Of a stretch of 9,892 nucleotides of DNA, positions 6,656-9,892 are shown one piece after another (positions within the stretch are counted from its first letter, which is position 1; each line of letters opens with the position of its first letter). The notes beneath the pieces were generated by a model. It had not been told where the DNA came from. It ran no database searches and saw only the letters and a list, made by a program, of their open reading frames with translations. Position numbers and translations under genes: made by a program. The DNA lies in assembly GCA_002437575.1 (NCBI GenBank), contig DJQK01000130.1, positions 210-10,101 on the forward strand. The letters run 5' to 3'. The stretch comes from Clostridiales bacterium UBA6388 (lineage in GTDB: Bacteria > Bacillota > Clostridia > Oscillospirales > Oscillospiraceae).

Positions 6656-6683
6656 ATTGTATTGTAATGCGAAAAGATGTCGA
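6656..6683 (-). promoter_or_regulatory. Candidate promoter for dgt-dnaG-rpoD
   Basis: The minus strand has TCGACA (6683-6678), a 16 nt spacer and TACAAT (6661-6656). Each hexamer matches its consensus at 5 of 6 positions. Transcription would start near 6649, which would leave the dgt ribosome binding site at the very 5' end of the mRNA. That short leader makes the call uncertain; read-through from yigZ is the alternative. Confidence 0.35.
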
Positions 6684-6709
6684 AAGTTTGAATTATCTGT
6701 ATAAAAAGT

Positions 6710-7327
6710 TTAACCGGCGCAGAATATTTCTTCCAAAACAGAAGGAATCACACTGCCGCTCGAGAGCTCGCGCAGGGCGGTGCGCAGCTGCGCGTCCGCG
6801 CCTTCGGGAATGCGGCAGGTGACCGTGACGCCCGCGCCATACTGCGCGTCCTCCAGAATGCCGCCGAGCTGCGCCAGAAGAAGCTTCACGCGCTCAAAAA
6901 GCGGGTAGGGAATATCAAACCGCTGCCGCAGCCACGGCTGCATTTTCGCGATGCCAGCCGCGTCCAGCGCGTCCTTGGCAGATTTCGTGTACGCTCTGCA
7001 AAGCCCGCCCGCGCCGAGCAGGATGCCGCCAAAATACCGCGTCACGACGCAAAGCACGTCCACAACGCCCTCACGCTCGAAGACGCTTAGCATCGGCTGA
7101 CCGGCAGTGCCCTGGGGCTCAGCGTCGTCGCTGTAGCGCTTCTGGCCGGATTTTAAGATGTAGCACCAGCAGTTGTGCCGCGCGTCATAGTGCTGCTTGC
7201 GCACGGCCTCGAGATATGCCTTCGCCTCGGCCTCGGTCGTGACCGGGAAGACATGGCCGATAAAGCGGGATTTTTTTTCGACGTATTCGGAAATTCCTTC
7301 GCCGCGCGGGACAAGATAGTCTTCCAT
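6710..7327 (-). CDS. YigZ/IMPACT family protein
   Basis: Member of the YigZ family, related to eukaryotic IMPACT. Its biochemical role in bacteria is not settled; a link to translation or regulation has been proposed. The 205 residues have the usual length. The N-terminal domain carries the family signature: KKSRFIGHVFPV (about 18-29), RHNCWCYIL and FGGILLGAGGLCRAY. A ferredoxin-like C-terminal domain (about 140-205) follows. The start is set by an AAAGGAG site lying inside the end of hflX. Gap to hflX is 3 nt, so the two genes are very probably co-transcribed and translationally coupled. I leave the symbol blank because family members carry different names. Confidence 0.9.
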   Translation of the reverse strand: MEDYLVPRGEGISEYVEKKSRFIGHVFPVTTEAEAKAYLEAVRKQHYDARHNCWCYILKSGQKRYSDDAEPQGTAGQPMLSVFEREGVVDVLCVVTRYFGGILLGAGGLCRAYTKSAKDALDAAGIAKMQPWLRQRFDIPYPLFERVKLLLAQLGGILEDAQYGAGVTVTCRIPEGADAQLRTALRELSSGSVIPSVLEEIFCAG

Positions 7328-7330
7328 CCG

Positions 7331-8590
7331 TTACTCCTTTCGGTACGCGGAAAGCTTACCGTACAGCACCTCGTCGACCGTGGCCTCCACCTCGATGCCG
7401 TCCGGAGAATACTCCACGCCGTGCACCTTCGCGTTCTGGTGCAGCGTATCTAAAAAGCCCGCCATGCTGTAGGGAAGCAGAAATTTCGCCCTGTGCAGCC
7501 CCTTTCCGAGCGCCTGCTCGACTGCCTTCAGCAGCTCCGGCACGCCTTCGCCGGTTCTGGCCGAGATGCAGACGCTTTCCGTTTCGCGGGGAAGGTCCTC
7601 CTCCGGCAGCAGGTCGCACTTGTTATAGCACCGGATGACCGGAACGCCGGGCTTGGCCAATTGTTCAATGAGCCGGTCGACGACCGCCATGTGATCGAGC
7701 TTCTCCGGGTCTGTGGCGTCAATGACGTGAATGAGAACGTCGGCGTACTCCAGCTCTTCGAGCGTCGCCTTGAACGCCTCGACCAGATGGTGCGGAAGCT
7801 TGGCGATAAAACCGACCGTATCGGATAAAAGCACCTGGCACGTATCTGAAACCGTCAGCTGCCGCGTCGTGGTGTCGAGCGTGTCAAACAGCCGGTTGTT
7901 GGCCGGAATGCCCGCGCCGGTAAGAAGATTCAAGATCGTCGATTTTCCCGCGTTCGTGTAGCCGACGAGCGCCACGACAGGGACGTTGTTTTTCAGCCGC
8001 TGTCTGCGCTGCACGCCGCGCACCTGCCGCACCTCCGAAAGCTCCTGCCGGAGTTTCGCCACACGCGAACGGATGTGGCGCTTGTCGGTCTCGAGCTGCG
8101 TTTCGCCGGGGCCTCTGGTGCCGATGCCGCCGCCGAGCCGGCCCATTGTCTCGTTCCAGACGGTGAGGCGGGGCAGATAATACTGATACTGCGCAAGCTC
8201 TACCTGGAGTTTACCCTCGCGCGTTTTGGCCCGCTGGGCGAAAATGTCCAAAATCAGGGCGCTTCTGTCCAGCACCGACGCGCCGGTCAGGCTCTCGAGC
8301 GCTTTAATTTGCGACGGCGTGAGGTCGTTATCAAAAATGACGAGCTTCGCGCCGGTTTCTTTTACCAGGTCGTGAATTTCCTCGGCCTTTCCCTGACCGA
8401 CGAAGCTGTGCGGGTCCGGCGTGGGGCGCGACTGCAAGACCTTGCCCACGCATTCCCCGCCCGCAGTTTCCAGCAAAGCCTGCAATTCCTCGAGCGAAGC
8501 TTCGCTTGCGGTTTCTTCTTTTGTAAAGCAGGCGGCGTCGAGCCCGGCCAGGATCGCCTTTTCGCCCGCCGCCTGTCTTGTCTGTTCCAT
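7331..8590 (-). CDS. hflX: Ribosome-associated GTPase HflX
   Basis: GTPase that binds the 50S subunit and, in studied species, splits stalled or heat-damaged ribosomes. The N-terminal HflX domain is recognisable by HSFVGQGKAEEI (61-72), VIFDNDLTPSQ and VLDRSALILDIFAQRA. The connecting segment has GRLGGGIGTRGPGETQLETD (150-169), a family hallmark. The GTPase motifs are G1 GYTNAGKST (210-218), G3 DTVG (257-260), G4 NKCD (323-326) and G5 SAR (343-345). The 419 residues are normal length. GGAGG lies only 4 nt before the ATG, slightly close. It begins about 50 nt after the rpmE terminator; I found no convincing promoter there, so expression may come from read-through. Confidence 0.96.
   Translation of the reverse strand: MEQTRQAAGEKAILAGLDAACFTKEETASEASLEELQALLETAGGECVGKVLQSRPTPDPHSFVGQGKAEEIHDLVKETGAKLVIFDNDLTPSQIKALESLTGASVLDRSALILDIFAQRAKTREGKLQVELAQYQYYLPRLTVWNETMGRLGGGIGTRGPGETQLETDKRHIRSRVAKLRQELSEVRQVRGVQRRQRLKNNVPVVALVGYTNAGKSTILNLLTGAGIPANNRLFDTLDTTTRQLTVSDTCQVLLSDTVGFIAKLPHHLVEAFKATLEELEYADVLIHVIDATDPEKLDHMAVVDRLIEQLAKPGVPVIRCYNKCDLLPEEDLPRETESVCISARTGEGVPELLKAVEQALGKGLHRAKFLLPYSMAGFLDTLHQNAKVHGVEYSPDGIEVEATVDEVLYGKLSAYRKE
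7334..7340 (-). promoter_or_regulatory. yigZ ribosome binding site inside the end of hflX
   Basis: The minus strand reads AAAGGAG within the last Arg-Lys-Glu codons of hflX. The hflX stop TAA follows directly, and the yigZ ATG comes 6 nt after the site. This suggests coupled translation. Confidence 0.8.
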
Positions 8591-8643
8591 AAATCCTCCA
8601 ATTATGCGTCATATGTGCTTTTGCGACACGCTTCGCAGGTATG

Positions 8644-8673
8644 AAAAAAGCCCGCACCAATACGCTGGTGCGG
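8644..8673 (-). terminator. Intrinsic terminator of rpmE
   Basis: The minus strand forms an 8 bp stem CCGCACCA/TGGTGCGG (8673-8666 and 8659-8652) with a 6 nt loop, followed after GC by six T (8649-8644). It lies 9 nt after the rpmE stop. It separates rpmE from hflX, though some read-through may feed hflX. Confidence 0.87.
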
Positions 8674-8682
8674 ACTTGCTTC

Positions 8683-8883
8683 TTACTTCAGGCCGTATTT
8701 TCTGTTGAAACGGTCGACACGTCCACCGGTGTCAACAAGCTTCTGCTTGCCGGTGTAGAACGGGTGACACTTGGAGCAAATTTCAACCTTGATGTCCTTT
8801 TTGGTAGAACCAGTCTCAATAACTGCACCACACGCGCATCTGATAGTAGTCTGTTCGTACTTGGGATGGATACCTTCCTTCAT
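8683..8883 (-). CDS. rpmE: 50S ribosomal protein L31 (zinc-binding form)
   Basis: Small protein of the large ribosomal subunit at the intersubunit and central-protuberance region. The 66 residues begin MKEGIHPKYEQTTIRCACG. Four cysteines (C16, C18, C36, C39) form the CxC...CxxC zinc site, so this is the C+ form rather than the zinc-free paralogue. The conserved C-terminal TGKQKLVDTGGRVDRF is intact. The open frame extends upstream to 8982, but the ATG at 8883 is the true start: it has a GAGGTG ribosome binding site 8 nt upstream and matches the family N-terminus. The gene is monocistronic by layout, with its own promoter (8954-8982) and terminator. A weak hairpin lies in its leader of about 64 nt. 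Confidence 0.96.
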   Translation of the reverse strand: MKEGIHPKYEQTTIRCACGAVIETGSTKKDIKVEICSKCHPFYTGKQKLVDTGGRVDRFNRKYGLK

Positions 8884-8953
8884 GAGTTTCACCTCTCTCA
8901 TCAGATTTCTGTAAAAAGGCAGACTGCCCTTCCCTTGGTTCAAACGCTCGAGT

Positions 8954-8982
8954 ATAATAGCATATGCAAGCGGGTTTTGCAA
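8954..8982 (-). promoter_or_regulatory. Sigma-A promoter of rpmE
   Basis: The minus strand has -35 TTGCAA (8982-8977), a 17 nt spacer and -10 TATTAT (8959-8954). Transcription would start near 8947, giving a leader of about 64 nt. The AT-rich stretch upstream (8983-9000) could act as an UP element, as is usual for ribosomal protein genes. Confidence 0.75.
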
Positions 8983-8993
8983 GTATTATTTTT

Positions 8994-9036
8994 ATTTTGT
9001 TTGCAAATACTTGACATTTGCGATTTTGTTTGCAAA
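8994..9036. repeat. Direct repeat ATTTTGTTTGCAAA upstream of rpmE
   Basis: The 14 nt sequence ATTTTGTTTGCAAA occurs on the plus strand at 8994-9007 and again at 9023-9036, with starts 29 nt apart. Each copy ends in the palindrome TTTGCAAA. A related TTTTGCAA overlaps the rpmE -35 at 8975-8982. The spacing is close to three helical turns. The role is unknown; a binding site for a regulator of rpmE is possible. Confidence 0.5.
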
Positions 9037-9077
9037 GACGGAGAATATGCGAACCTCCGTGCGCAGCGCAGAAGTGC

Positions 9078-9892
9078 TCAGTCCTTCAGCGCCGCCAGCG
9101 CGCCGAGCAGGAACTGCCATGTACGCTGGACGGAGGAGATGGACATTTTTTCGCGCGTGGTATGGATATCGACCAGATCGGGGCCGAAGGAAACGCAGTC
9201 GAGCCCAGGAAGCTGACCTGCAAACAGGCCGCATTCCAGTCCTGCGTGAATGGCTTCGATCTTCGGCGCCTTGCCGGTCTGCTGGGTATAGACTGCGGCA
9301 AGCTTGTCGCGCAGCGGGGACTCGCGCCGGTATTCCCATGCGGGATACGCGCCCGTCACATGAAGCGACCCGCCCAGCAACTGTGATAGCGCGTCGATGC
9401 GGATAAGCAGCATCTGCTTTTGCGACGAAACGGAACTTCTGACCGAACTGACCGCTGTCAGAACCCCATCCGCCACATGGAAAATACCGAGGTTGCAGGA
9501 CGTCTGCACAAGTCCCGGAATGTCCATGCTCATAGCTGCGATGCCGCTTGGCATGAGCAGCAGGAAGTGAATGACGCGCAGCGTCGCTTCCTCCGTCAGA
9601 GCCTGCTCACAGGCAGGAGTCGGCTCCAGCGCGATGGCCACGCCGGGGTCGGCTGCGGCGTATTCCTTCCGGAAATCGGCCTCGCAGGCCGCCGCGATCT
9701 CACGCGCAGCGGAAAGGTCCTCCTCCCGCAGGGCCAGAACGGCCTCGGATGCGTTCGGAATGGCGTTGTCCTTCAGACCGCCTGCGGCGGACACGAGCCG
9801 GACGGGGAGCTTCTGCAGCATGGCGTCCAGCACGCGGCCAAGCAGAAGATTCGCGTTGGCGCGGCCCTTGTTGATCTCCTGCCCGGAGTGGC
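9078..9892 (-). CDS. Aminoacyl-histidine dipeptidase, PepD-type M20 metallopeptidase (3' part)
   Basis: The last 270 codons of a cytosolic dipeptidase of the PepD group of family M20. The visible part starts inside the dimerisation domain with HSGQEINKGRANA, which matches the PepD signature HSG-EI--GR-NA. The C-terminal part of the catalytic domain has IEAIHAGLECGLF and SFGPDLVDIHTTREKMSI. The His in DIHTTRE lies where the last metal ligand of M20 enzymes is expected (inference). The other metal ligands and the general base are in the N-terminal part, outside the window. The open reading frame runs off the edge, so the GTG at 9833 is not a start. Relatives have about 480 residues. No strong terminator is visible after the stop. 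It shows no functional link with rpmE. Confidence 0.9.
   Translation of the reverse strand, partial: HSGQEINKGRANANLLLGRVLDAMLQKLPVRLVSAAGGLKDNAIPNASEAVLALREEDLSAAREIAAACEADFRKEYAAADPGVAIALEPTPACEQALTEEATLRVIHFLLLMPSGIAAMSMDIPGLVQTSCNLGIFHVADGVLTAVSSVRSSVSSQKQMLLIRIDALSQLLGGSLHVTGAYPAWEYRRESPLRDKLAAVYTQQTGKAPKIEAIHAGLECGLFAGQLPGLDCVSFGPDLVDIHTTREKMSISSVQRTWQFLLGALAALKD

Noticed and set aside
8601..8643. Promoter for hflX (CATAAT near 8602-8607)
   Set aside because: The -35 at proper spacing matches only about half the consensus, and the start would fall in or next to the ribosome binding site.
8883..8982. Longer L31 with an N-terminal extension of 33 residues
   Set aside because: The extension would start within the -35 promoter element, has no ribosome binding site and no family similarity. 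ATG at 8883 fits both.
9011..9050. Plus-strand promoter with TTGACA in the rpmE upstream region
   Set aside because: No acceptable -10 at 16-18 nt spacing, and no plus-strand gene follows.
9040..9060. Terminator after the peptidase gene (ACGGAG/CTCCGT hairpin)
   Set aside because: The stem has only 6 bp, the loop is 11 nt, and it is followed by CTTTG with no real T run.
9831..9833. GTG as start of the peptidase gene
   Set aside because: The frame stays open to the window edge and the upstream codons encode the conserved PepD segment HSGQEINKGRANA.

Overview
The window looks like core chromosome of a fairly GC-rich member of the Clostridia (Bacillota), perhaps near Oscillospiraceae. The grounds are a large SRP RNA with an Alu domain, the linkages SRP RNA-dnaX-ybaB and dgt-dnaG-rpoD, and Clostridia-like protein sequences. 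The family-level placement is an inference. Every gene I can support lies on the minus strand, so the window reads from high to low coordinates. I found no phage, transposase, CRISPR, toxin-antitoxin or defence genes.

Layout in transcription order. (1) 9892-9078: 3' part of a PepD-type M20 dipeptidase. (2) 9077-8644: AT-rich spacer with a sigma-A promoter and TTTGCAAA repeats, then rpmE (ribosomal protein L31) and its terminator. (3) 8590-6710: hflX and yigZ, separated by 3 nt, with the yigZ ribosome binding site inside the end of hflX. (4) 6639-2701: dgt, dnaG and rpoD, tightly packed. The rpoD ribosome binding site is formed by the last codons of dnaG. (5) 2665-2004: acpP behind a strong promoter with a palindrome in its spacer, then the large SRP RNA 15 nt after the acpP stop, then a strong terminator. 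(6) 2009-1834: four consecutive AT-clamped hairpins. (7) 1779-1: dnaX, with a probable GTG start and an A6G run in its linker, followed by the start of a YbaB/EbfC protein.

The genes form a housekeeping set: replication (primase, clamp-loader subunit), dNTP turnover (dgt), transcription (primary sigma factor), translation and ribosome rescue (L31, HflX), fatty-acid carrier (ACP) and protein targeting (SRP RNA). The parts that deserve a second look are mostly noncoding: the SRP RNA that seems to be co-transcribed with acpP, the hairpin cluster behind it, the palindrome in the acpP promoter, and the possible recoding site in dnaX. I see no clear new multi-gene system.
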